A stretch of DNA of 64,000 nt from Alkanindiges hydrocarboniclasticus (GTDB lineage: Bacteria > Pseudomonadota > Gammaproteobacteria > Pseudomonadales > Moraxellaceae): NCBI RefSeq assembly GCF_001982605.1, contig NZ_MLCN01000014.1:62001-126000 (forward strand), read 5' to 3'. This document shows positions 46,622-56,396 of this stretch, in pieces; position 1 is the first letter of the stretch, and each line of letters begins with the position of its first letter. The notes under the pieces were generated by a model. The model ran no database searches. It worked only from the letters and a program-made list of their open reading frames with translations, and was not told the origin of the DNA. A program made the position numbers and the translations under genes.

Positions 46622-47026
46622 TTAATCTTCCAGCCGGGCAATCATGCCTTCAACATTGGCACGCCAGTTGGGATATTCCATACTATTTTCCTGCCACAGT
46701 TCATTGAGTTCTGACTGGTCAGACAGGACAACTTTAAGCCCTGCCAGCACCGCAGGCTTAAACTGATCCACGCTATCCCTGCTTTGCTGATCCAGCCATT
46801 GTGCAAAGGTTTCGTCATTCTGCTCATAAACTGTGCCATTGAGCAGGTAATCCAGGATCACCCCCGCAATAATGATTTGATGCGCCCGGTCATACTCCAG
46901 GTATTCTTCATCGTCCGCAGTCATAAGAACTTGTTGCAGAAAATCCTGTACCGTGCTGTCCATGGCTTCTTCCATGGCATCCAGTGCAGTGTCATCCTCA
47001 AAAATTCCAGTGCCCCATGCACCCAT
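46622..47026 (-). CDS. DUF4259 domain-containing protein
   Basis: This 134-residue cytoplasmic protein starts MGAWGTGIFEDDTALD, the signature opening of DUF4259, with an acidic helical body. Its function is unknown. AGGAG lies 6 bases before the ATG. It is followed by a small lipoprotein gene. No toxin or other partner is nearby to support an immunity role. Confidence 0.8.
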   Translation of the reverse strand: MGAWGTGIFEDDTALDAMEEAMDSTVQDFLQQVLMTADDEEYLEYDRAHQIIIAGVILDYLLNGTVYEQNDETFAQWLDQQSRDSVDQFKPAVLAGLKVVLSDQSELNELWQENSMEYPNWRANVEGMIARLED

Positions 47027-47116
47027 ACGATTCTCCTGTGTTTAAAGTAGATCCTAATCAAGCAATGATAGCGCAGGTTTAGCAGTTGTTTAATGGGCCA
47101 AACCTGCTTTTCCGTG

Positions 47117-49951
47117 TTAACCCGTATTGCGCAAGCCAGCGGCAATGCCCGCAATGGTTACCATCAGGGCATGGTCAAAGGTGTTGTCGTCATGCTCACG
47201 GCGGCGCTGCATCAGTTCGGCCTGCAACAGGTGCAGCGGCAAAATATACGGCGTGCGTACATTGATCGAGCGCTTTAGCACGGATTCATGCTGCAACAGG
47301 GCAGGCTGGTCAATCACTTCCAGCAGGGTTTGAGTGGCACTATCCAGCCTGCGCCGTAATTCCTTGCCCAGCTCAATCAACTGTGGATCTTGGGTCAGGC
47401 GTGATTCATAGTAGGCTGCAATGGCCGGGTCGGCTTTTACCAGAACCATTTCCAGCATGTCCAGCAGGGTCTGGAAATATGGCCAGTGCTGGTTCATGTC
47501 TTCAATGGTACAGCGCTGGCCTTCTGCCAATGCGGTGCGCAAGGCACGTCCGGTTCCCAGCCAGGCTGGTAGCATCAGGCGCACTTGTGTCCAGGCAAAT
47601 ACCCACGGAATGGCGCGCAATGATTCTATGCCACCACTGACTTTACGGCGTGCCGGACGTGAACCCAGCGGCAGCATTTGCAGTTCCAGCTCGGGGGTTA
47701 CGGTACGCAGATATTGAATAAACAAGGGGTTTTCACGCACGGTTTGCCGATAGGTAGCCACCGAAACCTTGGTCATGCTGTCCATCAGCGCACGCCATTC
47801 CGGCTTGGCGGCGGGCGGCGGCAATAGCGTGGCTTCCAGCGTGGCACTGGCATACAGTTCCAGATTGCGCAGGGCAATCCCTTGCATGCCAAACTTAAAG
47901 CGGATCATTTCACCCTGTTCGGTTACCCGGATTTTGCCTTTGACTGAACCCGGCGGCTGTGACAGCAGGGCCTGATAGGTCGGTGCGCCACCGCGGCTAA
48001 TGGAACCACCGCGCCCATGAAACAGCGTAAGCTGAACGCCATGCTGCTCGGCCACTTGCATCAGTTGTTCCTGCGCGCGGTACTGGGCCCAGTTGGCGGC
48101 CAGAAATCCGGCATCCTTGGCCGAGTCGGAATAGCCAATCATGATTTCCTGTTTAGCTTGTTGTTTAGCTTCCTGCCGCGCCTGACCGTCACTGCTGGTA
48201 ATGGCCTGCTTGTACCAGTCAATCTCCAGCAGTTGCTGTAAGCTGCTGGCTGCATTGTTCAGGTCTTTTAAGGTTTCAAACAGGGGCACCACCCGCATGG
48301 GCCGCGCAATTTCAGCTTCCTTTTGCAGCAACATCACTGCCAGCACATCGCTAGGGTATTCCGCCATGGAAATCACATAAGCCCCCAGCGACTGATGCGG
48401 CTGGCGCGCCAGCATGTCAAAGGTGGCCATGACTTCCTGCACATTGTCCGACCAGCCGCTATGCGATTGATCCACATGCAAATCATGCGGCAACAGGGGG
48501 CGCGGGTTATTGAGTTCCTGCAATAAAAACTGCTGGCGCTGTGCTTCATCCCATTCCAGGTAGGAGCCCAGTTTTAAATATTCAGTAATGGCATTTAGCG
48601 CCTCGCGGTGCCGTCCCGATTCCTGCCGCACGTCCAGCTTAAGCAGTTCAATGCCAAAGCAGGATACGCGCCGGATCAAATCCAGCAACTCGCCATTGGC
48701 CACATCCTGCATGTTGCAATCCACCAGCGAGTCATAGCACAGCAGCAAGGGTTGCAGCAGCTCATCGGTATCATGGTAAACCGCACTGTTATCAGCCGGT
48801 GCGCTATTGCTCATGGCACTGGAAAAACCACTGTTTACACCCTGATCTACACGCTGGCCTGCACCACGAATCTGGGCATGCAGCCAGTTACGGGTGTGTT
48901 CTAGCCGGTTGCGCACCGTGCGCAAAATATCGCGGTAGGGTTCGCGGGACTGTTCGCCAACCACCTCGCGCAAGGCGGCATTGCAATCTTCCATGGATAA
49001 GTCCCAGCGCAGGGCATCCACGTCGCGCCAGTACAAATCAGCGGCCTGCCAGCGTGACAGCAACAGCACTTCCTGCGTCACCTGATGGGTGACATTGGGG
49101 TTGCCATCGCGGTCACCGCCCATCCATGAGGCAAATCGTACCGGCGCATGGGTGAGGGGCAAATGCTGTCCGGTGTGCTGAAAAATCACAGCATCCAGTT
49201 CACGCATAAACTGCGGAATGGTAAACCACAGGGTTTGTTCAATGGCAGTAAAGCCCCACTTGGCTTCATCCACTGGTGTGGGCTTGTGGCTACGGATTTC
49301 ATCGGTATGCCAGGCGGCAATAATCTGGCGCTTGAGCCGCTCCAGCACCGCCTGTTTTTCCTGCATGGTTAAACGCTGTTGATCCAGAATTTGCAGGCAT
49401 TCGGTAATATCATCATATTTCTGGATTAAGGTACGGCGGCTGATTTCGGTGGGATGCGCGGTCAATACCAGCTCAACATTCAAGTCCAGCGCCGCTTGCC
49501 ATAATTGGTCGGGCGTACAATTGGCTGCCAGCAGGCGTGGAATCAGCTCTTGCAGCGAACCGGCTTGTGCGGGCGCATCTTCACGGCTTTGCCAGTCACG
49601 GCGGCGGCGCACCCGGTGATATTGCTCGGCAATATTGGCAAAGTTTAAAAACTGGGTAAATGCCCGTGCCACCGGCAACAGTTCCTGTTCACTTAAGTTG
49701 GATAGCACCTGATCCAGTTGTATTTTGGCCTGTTCATTACCATCACGGGTTTGCTTGGCCAGATGGCGGATTTGCTCGACTTTTTCAAACAGGGCCTGTC
49801 CCACCTGCTGCTTGAGGGTGTCGCCCAGCAAATTGCCCAGCAGGCGCACATCATCCCGTAGCGCCGCGTGCGGATCGGTTTGGTCACCGTGGTGTTGAGT
49901 GGCGCTGTGTTGACTGGCATGGGAATCGGCAAGGTCGTTGGCATTAAACAT
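47117..49951 (-). CDS. ppc: Phosphoenolpyruvate carboxylase
   Basis: PEP carboxylase refills oxaloacetate in the TCA cycle. It has 944 residues, somewhat longer than the ~880-residue E. coli enzyme, with a polar N-terminal extension (His/Gln/Asp-rich, residues ~10-30). Signatures are present: VLTAHPTEISRRT with the catalytic His, GYSDSAKDAGFLAANW, FHGRGGSISRGGAPTY, and the C-terminal RNTG needed for allosteric control by aspartate. GGAG is 5 bases before the ATG; a GTG two codons upstream is less likely. The divergent HD gene starts ~255 bases away, and twin palindromes lie between the two. Confidence 0.97.
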   Translation of the reverse strand: MFNANDLADSHASQHSATQHHGDQTDPHAALRDDVRLLGNLLGDTLKQQVGQALFEKVEQIRHLAKQTRDGNEQAKIQLDQVLSNLSEQELLPVARAFTQFLNFANIAEQYHRVRRRRDWQSREDAPAQAGSLQELIPRLLAANCTPDQLWQAALDLNVELVLTAHPTEISRRTLIQKYDDITECLQILDQQRLTMQEKQAVLERLKRQIIAAWHTDEIRSHKPTPVDEAKWGFTAIEQTLWFTIPQFMRELDAVIFQHTGQHLPLTHAPVRFASWMGGDRDGNPNVTHQVTQEVLLLSRWQAADLYWRDVDALRWDLSMEDCNAALREVVGEQSREPYRDILRTVRNRLEHTRNWLHAQIRGAGQRVDQGVNSGFSSAMSNSAPADNSAVYHDTDELLQPLLLCYDSLVDCNMQDVANGELLDLIRRVSCFGIELLKLDVRQESGRHREALNAITEYLKLGSYLEWDEAQRQQFLLQELNNPRPLLPHDLHVDQSHSGWSDNVQEVMATFDMLARQPHQSLGAYVISMAEYPSDVLAVMLLQKEAEIARPMRVVPLFETLKDLNNAASSLQQLLEIDWYKQAITSSDGQARQEAKQQAKQEIMIGYSDSAKDAGFLAANWAQYRAQEQLMQVAEQHGVQLTLFHGRGGSISRGGAPTYQALLSQPPGSVKGKIRVTEQGEMIRFKFGMQGIALRNLELYASATLEATLLPPPAAKPEWRALMDSMTKVSVATYRQTVRENPLFIQYLRTVTPELELQMLPLGSRPARRKVSGGIESLRAIPWVFAWTQVRLMLPAWLGTGRALRTALAEGQRCTIEDMNQHWPYFQTLLDMLEMVLVKADPAIAAYYESRLTQDPQLIELGKELRRRLDSATQTLLEVIDQPALLQHESVLKRSINVRTPYILPLHLLQAELMQRRREHDDNTFDHALMVTIAGIAAGLRNTG

Positions 49952-50125
49952 AGGCACTCCGCAGTTAGGATTTTCAAACCATTTTTCATGAGTCTGGTTT
50001 GAATATATGCCAGTTTCAGACCAGCTTAAATTTTTAATTGCAAATTATTTTTACCAGCCTCACACCCCCATACAGCACAAGCGATGCATTTAGCCTGTTT
50101 AAAGCAAATAAACCAAATTTAAATT

Positions 50126-50141
50126 TTAGAGTAATTACTCT
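50126..50141. promoter_or_regulatory. Perfect 16-bp palindrome TAGAGTAATTACTCTA (site 1)
   Basis: A self-complementary 16-mer in the 255-base gap between divergent ppc and the HD-domain gene. A closely related site lies 47 bases away, centre to centre. The pair looks like two operators for a dimeric repressor. Confidence 0.65.
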
Positions 50142-50170
50142 AGATTTTAAGCATCAAATGAATTATCTTC

Positions 50171-50190
50171 AATTAGAGCAATTACTCTAA
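50171..50190. promoter_or_regulatory. 20-bp near-palindrome ATTAGAG-CAATTA-CTCTAAT (site 2)
   Basis: One mismatch in ten pairs, same core as site 1 (TAGAGNAATTACTCTA), and 16 bases before the ATG of the HD gene, where it would cover the promoter or the transcript start. The regulator is unknown; the TetR gene downstream of the HD gene is one candidate. Confidence 0.65.
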
Positions 50191-50206
50191 TTATTGGTAA
50201 AACAAA

Positions 50207-51004
50207 ATGCACAACAACAATGAAACCACCACCATGCCGCATGGCGCACCGCTGGGCAGCTACTTATGGACCCAGCGTAGTCATGGTCGTTTAAGCATGA
50301 AAGAAAAACAGGCGCTAATCCGACGCGCCTTGTTGCCCAGCATGACGCAGTTTTTCAGAACCATGCTGCATCTGGATCAGCCCAAAATTGACCTGACCTT
50401 AAAGGGCATTGCGTTACCGGATAGCCGTTTTGTCAGGGAAGCCATCCGTGAGTTGGAAGCTTGTGCCACGCCGGCACTCATTGGCCATTCATGGCGTACC
50501 TATTATTGGGGGGCGGCGCTGGGCCAGATCAAACAGTTTGCATTTGATCCTGAAAGCCTGCTGATAGGCTGCCTGTTCCATGACCTTGGTTTTACGGATG
50601 CGCATGGCCAATCACCTGCCGGACAGCGTTGTGGCTGTTTTACCCTGGCCAGTGCCGAGGCTGCAAAAACATGGAGCCGGAAAGTAAACTATCCAGCAGA
50701 CAAGGCTGACGCGGTGGCAGACATGATTTGCCTGCACATGAATGCGCATCTGGATGAACAGGAAAGTGTGGAAAGCCGCTTACTGCAACAGGGTGCTGCC
50801 TGTGATGTGATTGGTGCGCGGTTTTATCAGCTCAACAGTGAGTACCGTCAAGGCGTGCTACGCAAATATCCGCGCCAGGGTTTTGATCAGCAATTTAGCC
50901 AACTAATTGCACAGGAAGCAGCGCGTAATCCGCATTCACGCACGGCTTTGCTCAAACAACTGGGCTTGCCACTGATGATCCGGCTAAATCCGTTTAAAGA
51001 TTAA
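50207..51004 (+). CDS. HD-domain protein (metal-dependent phosphohydrolase/cyanamide-hydratase-like)
   Basis: This 265-residue cytoplasmic protein has an HD metal site: His94 in GHSWRTYYW, His125-Asp126 in CLFHDLGF, and HMNAH further on. The SWRTYYWG opening and general length recall the cyanamide-hydratase-like HD group rather than nucleotide-second-messenger enzymes, but the substrate is not known. Two palindromes sit directly upstream, so expression is probably tightly regulated. The convergent TetR gene ends 20 bases downstream. The ribosome site is weak. Confidence 0.8.
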   Translation: MHNNNETTTMPHGAPLGSYLWTQRSHGRLSMKEKQALIRRALLPSMTQFFRTMLHLDQPKIDLTLKGIALPDSRFVREAIRELEACATPALIGHSWRTYYWGAALGQIKQFAFDPESLLIGCLFHDLGFTDAHGQSPAGQRCGCFTLASAEAAKTWSRKVNYPADKADAVADMICLHMNAHLDEQESVESRLLQQGAACDVIGARFYQLNSEYRQGVLRKYPRQGFDQQFSQLIAQEAARNPHSRTALLKQLGLPLMIRLNPFKD

Positions 51005-51023
51005 GCCTAACCTCCAAAGCAGC

Positions 51024-51662
51024 TTATGGCTGGCAGGCATACGCCCGTACAAAAAAGGCAATGTTGTCCTGTGCCAGTTGCTGTTGCTGGGCAGGATTGG
51101 GTGCCGCCTCTATATCAAACAACACGCGCATATGACGATGACCACAAAACAGGCTTAAAAAATGCTCGGCGGCCTGCTGGCTATTCAGGATCGTTAGCTT
51201 GTGCTGGGCATGCGCCCGTTCCAGCAGTCGGGTCATGTGGCTAAGCACCCGCGTTGGCCCGGCGGCAAAAAACTTGTGAACCAGCTTGGGATTATGCTGG
51301 GTCATGCTGCACATCAGGCGGTGCAGTTCCAGCCCTTCCTTGCTGTAAATAATCGACTGAAAACGCAGGGCAATGCGGCCAAGCGCCGTTTCAATGGTCA
51401 TGTCGCTTTTTAAGTCAAAATCCAGCGCAGGCAACTGGTTTTCACAGTGGTTTTCCACCGCAGCAATAAACAGGGTTTCCTTGTCGTTAAAGTGGTTATA
51501 CACCGTGAGCTTGGACACCCCGGCGGCCAAGGCGATGACATCCATACTGCTGCCTTCGTAGCCCAGTTTTAAAAACAGGCATTTGGCGGCATCCAGAATG
51601 GCTTGCCGTTTGGCCAGATCCTTTGGCCGGCCCGGTGTGGCCGTGTGACGTAAATTGCTCAT
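51024..51662 (-). CDS. TetR/AcrR family regulator, divergent from RND efflux genes
   Basis: This 212-residue repressor has a helix-turn-helix that reads SSMDVIALAAGVSKLTVYNHF followed by NDKETLFIA, and a C-terminal part with LHRLMCSMTQHNPKLVHKFF typical of the AefR-like C-terminal domain. It starts 196 bases from the RND adaptor start in the opposite direction, and a dyad (51716-51744) lies between. The usual role for this layout is drug- or solvent-inducible control of the pump. Because the HD gene is convergent and has its own palindromes, it might also be a target. Confidence 0.9.
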   Translation of the reverse strand: MSNLRHTATPGRPKDLAKRQAILDAAKCLFLKLGYEGSSMDVIALAAGVSKLTVYNHFNDKETLFIAAVENHCENQLPALDFDLKSDMTIETALGRIALRFQSIIYSKEGLELHRLMCSMTQHNPKLVHKFFAAGPTRVLSHMTRLLERAHAQHKLTILNSQQAAEHFLSLFCGHRHMRVLFDIEAAPNPAQQQQLAQDNIAFFVRAYACQP

Positions 51663-51715
51663 GCGTAACCGCTTGCATCCTGACGTGGCATATATGCAGT
51701 AATTGTACCCGATTT

Positions 51716-51744
51716 AACCGATCAAATTACTGTACTGATTGGTT
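51716..51744. promoter_or_regulatory. 29-bp dyad, candidate TetR operator for the RND genes
   Basis: AACCGATCA (51716-51724) and TGATTGGTT (51736-51744) match in 8 of 9 pairs with an 11-base centre, in the AT-rich gap between the divergent TetR and RND adaptor genes. Confidence 0.5.
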
Positions 51745-51858
51745 TACTTTATTTTATAAACTCATTAGTATAAAAATTAGCAAAATTTAACAAATGAATA
51801 GTAAATCATGGGTCACAACACGAAATCTGGCGTAATGAACCACCTTGGGGAACGGCTC

Positions 51859-53016
51859 ATGCGCCGTTTGGGAACGCAACTGCGGGCCAGTCTGCTAACG
51901 GCAGGCGTGGGCATTGGGCTGGGTGCCGGGCTTGCCGCCTGCCAGAAAGCCGATCCACCTCCAGCACCATTGCGGGCCGTGATGGTGGCCCAGCCCATAA
52001 GCAGCAATAGCGGGCAAAGTAATTATTCCGGTGAGGTTCGGGCACGGCAGGAAGCCGATTTGTCTTTCCGGGTGGCGGGCAAGGTTACCCAGCGGCTGGT
52101 GGAAGTGGGTGACCGGGTTCGCAGCGGGCAGGCTTTGGCCGTGCTTGATCCGACCGATGCCAACCTGCAACTGGGTGCCGCACGCGCGCAACTGGACAGC
52201 GCATTGTCGGTGGAACGCACAGCCAAAGGCGAGCTGGAGCGCTATCGCCAGTTGTTGCCTGCCAATGCCATTAGCCGCTCGCAGTTTGACCAGATTGAAA
52301 ACCAGTACAAAACCGCGCGCAGCAATGTACAGCAGGCGCAGGCCAACTTTAATGTGGTCAGCAATCAGGCCAGTTATTCCACCTTGCGTGCCAATAAAAG
52401 CGGGGTAGTAGTGAGCCGAAATATTGAAACCGGACAGGTGGTGAGTGCTGGTCAGCCCGTGTATCGTCTGGCACTGGAAGGCGAGCGCGAAGTGCTAATT
52501 GGCGTACCTGAACAGATGATTGAGCAGTTTAAGCCACGCCAGCCGGTACGGGTGTCGTTGTGGTCGAATCCGCAACAATTGCTCCCGGCCTATGTGCGTG
52601 AAATTTCTCCGGCAGCCGATGCCTCGCGTACCTTTGCAGTACGGGTGGCGTTTGCCAACGCAGGCGCACCCGTCAAAATTGGCCAGAGCGCACGCGTTTT
52701 TGTGACTACCAGCAGCAGTAGCCCGGCCTTGGCTGTACCACTGGCTGCTGTAACTGCCGAGAAGCAACAAAGCTATGTACTGGTGGTCAATCCAGCCAAT
52801 TCCACCCTGGTCAAAAAACCGGTACGCATTGGCGCCTATGGCCGCGATAGTGTGCCCGTACTGGCCGGTTTAAGCCCACAGGACTGGGTGGTGATTGGCG
52901 GCGTGCATTTATTGCAGCCGGGGCAAAAAGTGCGTGCGGTGAATCGCAACAACCAGCCTGCTTTTCAACAGAATGCCCAGGCAGTTGTTCAGCCAGCACT
53001 GGCCAAAAAGGACTAG
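51859..53016 (+). CDS. RND efflux periplasmic adaptor (membrane fusion lipoprotein)
   Basis: This is the adaptor subunit of a tripartite RND pump, 385 residues from the ATG with GGGGA 7 bases upstream. A lipobox (GLAAC) near residue 28 indicates lipidation. The adaptor features are VRARQEADLSFRVAGKV (biotinyl-lipoyl domain), a coiled-coil hairpin (LQLGAARAQLDSALSVERT ... QFDQIENQYKTARSNVQQA), and the IETGQVVSAGQPVYRLA return strand. The permease starts 4 bases after the stop. The open frame extends to 51808, but no good site supports an earlier start. Confidence 0.93.
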   Translation: MRRLGTQLRASLLTAGVGIGLGAGLAACQKADPPPAPLRAVMVAQPISSNSGQSNYSGEVRARQEADLSFRVAGKVTQRLVEVGDRVRSGQALAVLDPTDANLQLGAARAQLDSALSVERTAKGELERYRQLLPANAISRSQFDQIENQYKTARSNVQQAQANFNVVSNQASYSTLRANKSGVVVSRNIETGQVVSAGQPVYRLALEGEREVLIGVPEQMIEQFKPRQPVRVSLWSNPQQLLPAYVREISPAADASRTFAVRVAFANAGAPVKIGQSARVFVTTSSSSPALAVPLAAVTAEKQQSYVLVVNPANSTLVKKPVRIGAYGRDSVPVLAGLSPQDWVVIGGVHLLQPGQKVRAVNRNNQPAFQQNAQAVVQPALAKKD

Positions 53017-53019
53017 ATC

Positions 53020-56000
53020 ATGCGTTTTAATCTGTCTGAATGGGCGCTCAGCAACCGCCAGCTGGTGCTGTTTTTTATGATTTTGCTGGCCATTATTGGC
53101 TTTGTGTCCTATAGCAAGCTGGGGCAGAGTGAAGACCCGCCATTTACCTTTAAGGTGATGGTGATTCAAACCTACTGGCCAGGTGCCACAGCCGAGCAGG
53201 TGTCATTGCAGGTCACTGACCGTATTGAAAAAAAGCTAATGGAAACCGGCGAATACGACAAGATTATTGCCTATTCACGGCCCGGCGAATCCATGATTAC
53301 CTTTATGGCGCGTGATTCCATGCGCTCCAAGGATATTCCCGACCTGTGGTACAACGTGCGCAAAAAGGTGGGTGACATCAAGCAAACCCTGCCGGTTGGT
53401 GTGCAGGGGCCATTCTTTAATGATGAGTTTGGCGATACCTTTGGCAATATTTATGTGCTGACCGGTAAGGATTTTGACTATGCCGTGCTCAAGGAATATG
53501 CCGACCGCGTGCAACTACAGTTACAACGGGTCAAGGACGTTGGCAAGGTTGACCTGGTCGGTTTGCAGGATGAAAAAATCTGGATTGAGCTGTCCAACAC
53601 CAAGGCCGTAAGTCTGGGCTTGCCCTTAAGTGCGGTACAGCAGGCACTGGAAGCCCAGAATGCCATTGCACCTGCCGGATATTTTGAAACGCCCACCGAC
53701 CGCATTCAACTGCGGGTGAGTGGCCAGTTCAAGTCACTCGATGACCTGAAAAACATGCCGATTTATGTGGCAGGCCGTACCATTCGGCTCACCGATGTGG
53801 CCGATGTTTACCGGGGTTTTAGCGAACCGGCCCAGCCGCGCATGCGCTTTATGGGCGACAATGGCATTGGTATTGCGGTGGCCATGAAAAAGGGCGGCGA
53901 TATTCTGGCACTGGGCCAAAATCTGGAAGGTGAATTTGCCCGCTTGCAGGATACCCTGCCGGCTGGCATGACCTTAAGCAAGGTATCTGACCAGCCTGCT
54001 GCCGTGAAGGAAAGCGTGGGCGAGTTTATCCGGGTGCTGGCCGAAGCGGTGATTATTGTTTTAATCGTCAGCTTTTTTTCCTTGGGGTTTCGTACCGGAC
54101 TGGTGGTGGCATTTTCCATTCCGCTGGTGCTGGCCATGACCTTTGCCACAATGAATTATTTTGATGTGGGCCTGCACAAAATTTCCCTTGGCGCGCTGGT
54201 ATTGGCGCTGGGCCTGCTGGTGGATGATGCCATTATTGCCGTAGAAATGATGGCAATTAAAATGGAGCAGGGCTTTAGCCGACTCAAAGCGGCTGGTTTT
54301 ATGTGGCAAAGTACCGCGTTTCCTATGCTCACCGGCACGCTGATTACCGCGGCTGGCTTTTTACCGATTGCCACGGCACAGTCCAGCACGGGCGAATATA
54401 CCCGCTCTATTTTTGAAGTCGTGACCATTGCGTTGCTGGTGTCATGGGTCGCCGCAGTTATATTTGTGCCGTACCTGGGCGATAAGTTGTTGCCGGATTA
54501 CAGCCAGATTAATCATCAGCCGCCGTGGTATCAGCGGTTGTGGGCCAGGCTGCGTAAGGCTAAAAAACCACCCCTAATGCCTGATCCAATGCAGGCACAG
54601 ATAACTGAAGACGAAGCATTAAGCAAGCCTGACTTATCGCATCCGGTACGGTTAAATTCTGAATCAGCGCACGCTGTATCAACGCATGACCCGTATGCCA
54701 GCCGTTTTTACCAGAATTTTCGCCGCCTGGTGCAGTGGTGCGTGCGCTACCGTAAAACCGTGATTGGCATTACCGTGGCGGCGTTTATTGGCTCGATCAT
54801 GCTATTTGGTCTGGTGCAGCAGCAGTTTTTCCCGCCTTCTAACCGGCTGGAAATTATGGTGGACTTAAAACTGGCCGAAGGTGCCTCCCTAAAAGCCACG
54901 GAAAGCCAAGTTGCACGTCTTGAAAAATTGCTCAAAAATCATCCAGGTATTGAAAACTATGTGGCTTATGTCGGCACGGGTTCGCCACGCTTTTATTTGC
55001 CGCTGGACCAGCAATTGCCACAGGCCAGCTTTGCCCAGTTTGTGGTGCTGGCCAAAAGTATCGAAGACCGTAATGCGCTGCGTCAGTGGCTCATCAACAC
55101 CTTAAATACCCAGTTCCCCGATGTGCGCAATCGGGTGTCATTGCTGGAAAATGGCCCACCTGTGGGTTATCCGGTGCAATTCCGGGTGTCCGGCGAAGAC
55201 ATGCAGCAGGTACGCCAGATTGCGCGTCAGGTTGCGGCCAAAATTTCTGAAAATACCAATGTCACCAATGTGCATCTGGACTGGCAGGAACCCAGCAAAA
55301 TCATTTATCTGGACATTGATCAGGACCGGGCGCGGGCACTGGGTGTGGACAGCAGCACGCTGGCACAGTTTTTACAAAGCTCCATTAGCGGCATGGACAT
55401 TAGCCAGTACCGTGAAAAACGCGAACTGATTCAAATCCGTATTCGTGGTGCGGAAAGTGAGCGTGCACAGGTAGAAAATCTTGCCAGCCTTGCCGTGCCC
55501 AGCAGCAATGGCGGCAGCGTACCACTGGCACAAATTGCCAATCTGCGCTATGGCTTTGAAGAAGGCATTATCTGGCATCGCAACCGCTTGCCTACAGTCA
55601 CTGTACGGGCTGATATTCGCACCAGTGAACAGCCGGTGACGCTGGTCAACCAGATTTCACCGACACTGGATGGCATTCGCCAGCAATTGCCCAGTGGCTA
55701 TTTATTGCAGGTGGGCGGTACAGTTGAGGATTCCGCGCGTGGCCAGAGTTCGGTCAATGCCGGCATGCCGCTGTTTCTGGTGGTGGTGATGACTTTGCTG
55801 ATGCTGCAATTGCGCAGTTTTTCGCGCACGCTGATTGTCATGCTTACTGCACCCCTAGGTTTAATTGGCGTGGTACTGTTTTTGCTGCTGTTGAATAAGC
55901 CCTTTGGCTTTGTGGCCATGCTGGGCACCATTGCCTTGTCCGGCATGATCATGCGCAACTCGCTGATTTTAATTGACCAGATTGAGCAGGATATCCTTGG

Positions 56001-56235
56001 TGGTTTGAGTCCGTGGCACGCCATTACCGAAGCAACCGTGCGTCGTTTTCGACCGATTGTACTCACAGCACTGGCTGCGGTGCTGGCCATGATTCCCTTG
56101 TCGCGCAGTATTTTCTTCGGTCCCATGGCAGTGGCGATTATGGGTGGCCTGATTGTGGCCACAGCATTAACCCTGTTGTTCCTGCCTGCGCTCTATGCCG
56201 CGTGGTTTAAGGTAAAACCCCCACAAACCTCATAA
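53020..56235 (+). CDS. RND efflux transporter permease
   Basis: This inner-membrane proton/drug antiporter has 1071 residues with the usual 12 TM and two large periplasmic loops. The N-terminus LSEWALSNRQLVLFFMILLA and SEDPPFTFKVMVIQTYWPGA are typical of the TriC/AcrB-like HAE1-type group. The proton-relay acidic pair is in GLLVDDAIIAVEMM. A ~65-residue hydrophilic cytoplasmic insertion occurs between the halves (near residues 500-565). The pair has no outer-membrane factor gene in this window, so a TolC/OprM-type protein encoded elsewhere must serve it. Substrates cannot be read from sequence. Confidence 0.94.
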   Translation: MRFNLSEWALSNRQLVLFFMILLAIIGFVSYSKLGQSEDPPFTFKVMVIQTYWPGATAEQVSLQVTDRIEKKLMETGEYDKIIAYSRPGESMITFMARDSMRSKDIPDLWYNVRKKVGDIKQTLPVGVQGPFFNDEFGDTFGNIYVLTGKDFDYAVLKEYADRVQLQLQRVKDVGKVDLVGLQDEKIWIELSNTKAVSLGLPLSAVQQALEAQNAIAPAGYFETPTDRIQLRVSGQFKSLDDLKNMPIYVAGRTIRLTDVADVYRGFSEPAQPRMRFMGDNGIGIAVAMKKGGDILALGQNLEGEFARLQDTLPAGMTLSKVSDQPAAVKESVGEFIRVLAEAVIIVLIVSFFSLGFRTGLVVAFSIPLVLAMTFATMNYFDVGLHKISLGALVLALGLLVDDAIIAVEMMAIKMEQGFSRLKAAGFMWQSTAFPMLTGTLITAAGFLPIATAQSSTGEYTRSIFEVVTIALLVSWVAAVIFVPYLGDKLLPDYSQINHQPPWYQRLWARLRKAKKPPLMPDPMQAQITEDEALSKPDLSHPVRLNSESAHAVSTHDPYASRFYQNFRRLVQWCVRYRKTVIGITVAAFIGSIMLFGLVQQQFFPPSNRLEIMVDLKLAEGASLKATESQVARLEKLLKNHPGIENYVAYVGTGSPRFYLPLDQQLPQASFAQFVVLAKSIEDRNALRQWLINTLNTQFPDVRNRVSLLENGPPVGYPVQFRVSGEDMQQVRQIARQVAAKISENTNVTNVHLDWQEPSKIIYLDIDQDRARALGVDSSTLAQFLQSSISGMDISQYREKRELIQIRIRGAESERAQVENLASLAVPSSNGGSVPLAQIANLRYGFEEGIIWHRNRLPTVTVRADIRTSEQPVTLVNQISPTLDGIRQQLPSGYLLQVGGTVEDSARGQSSVNAGMPLFLVVVMTLLMLQLRSFSRTLIVMLTAPLGLIGVVLFLLLLNKPFGFVAMLGTIALSGMIMRNSLILIDQIEQDILGGLSPWHAITEATVRRFRPIVLTALAAVLAMIPLSRSIFFGPMAVAIMGGLIVATALTLLFLPALYAAWFKVKPPQTS

Positions 56236-56396
56236 TTTTGGTTATATTGCTACACCTTGAGATATGGATTGTTAGATTAGCTTAAGGTGTAGCAACAGGA
56301 CAGTGATGAATTTGGCATTTACAGCATAGACTGATGCGCCAGTCATCCATCCAGAATAATCATAATGTGGGCAATTGGGGAAATCAGAGGGACAGC

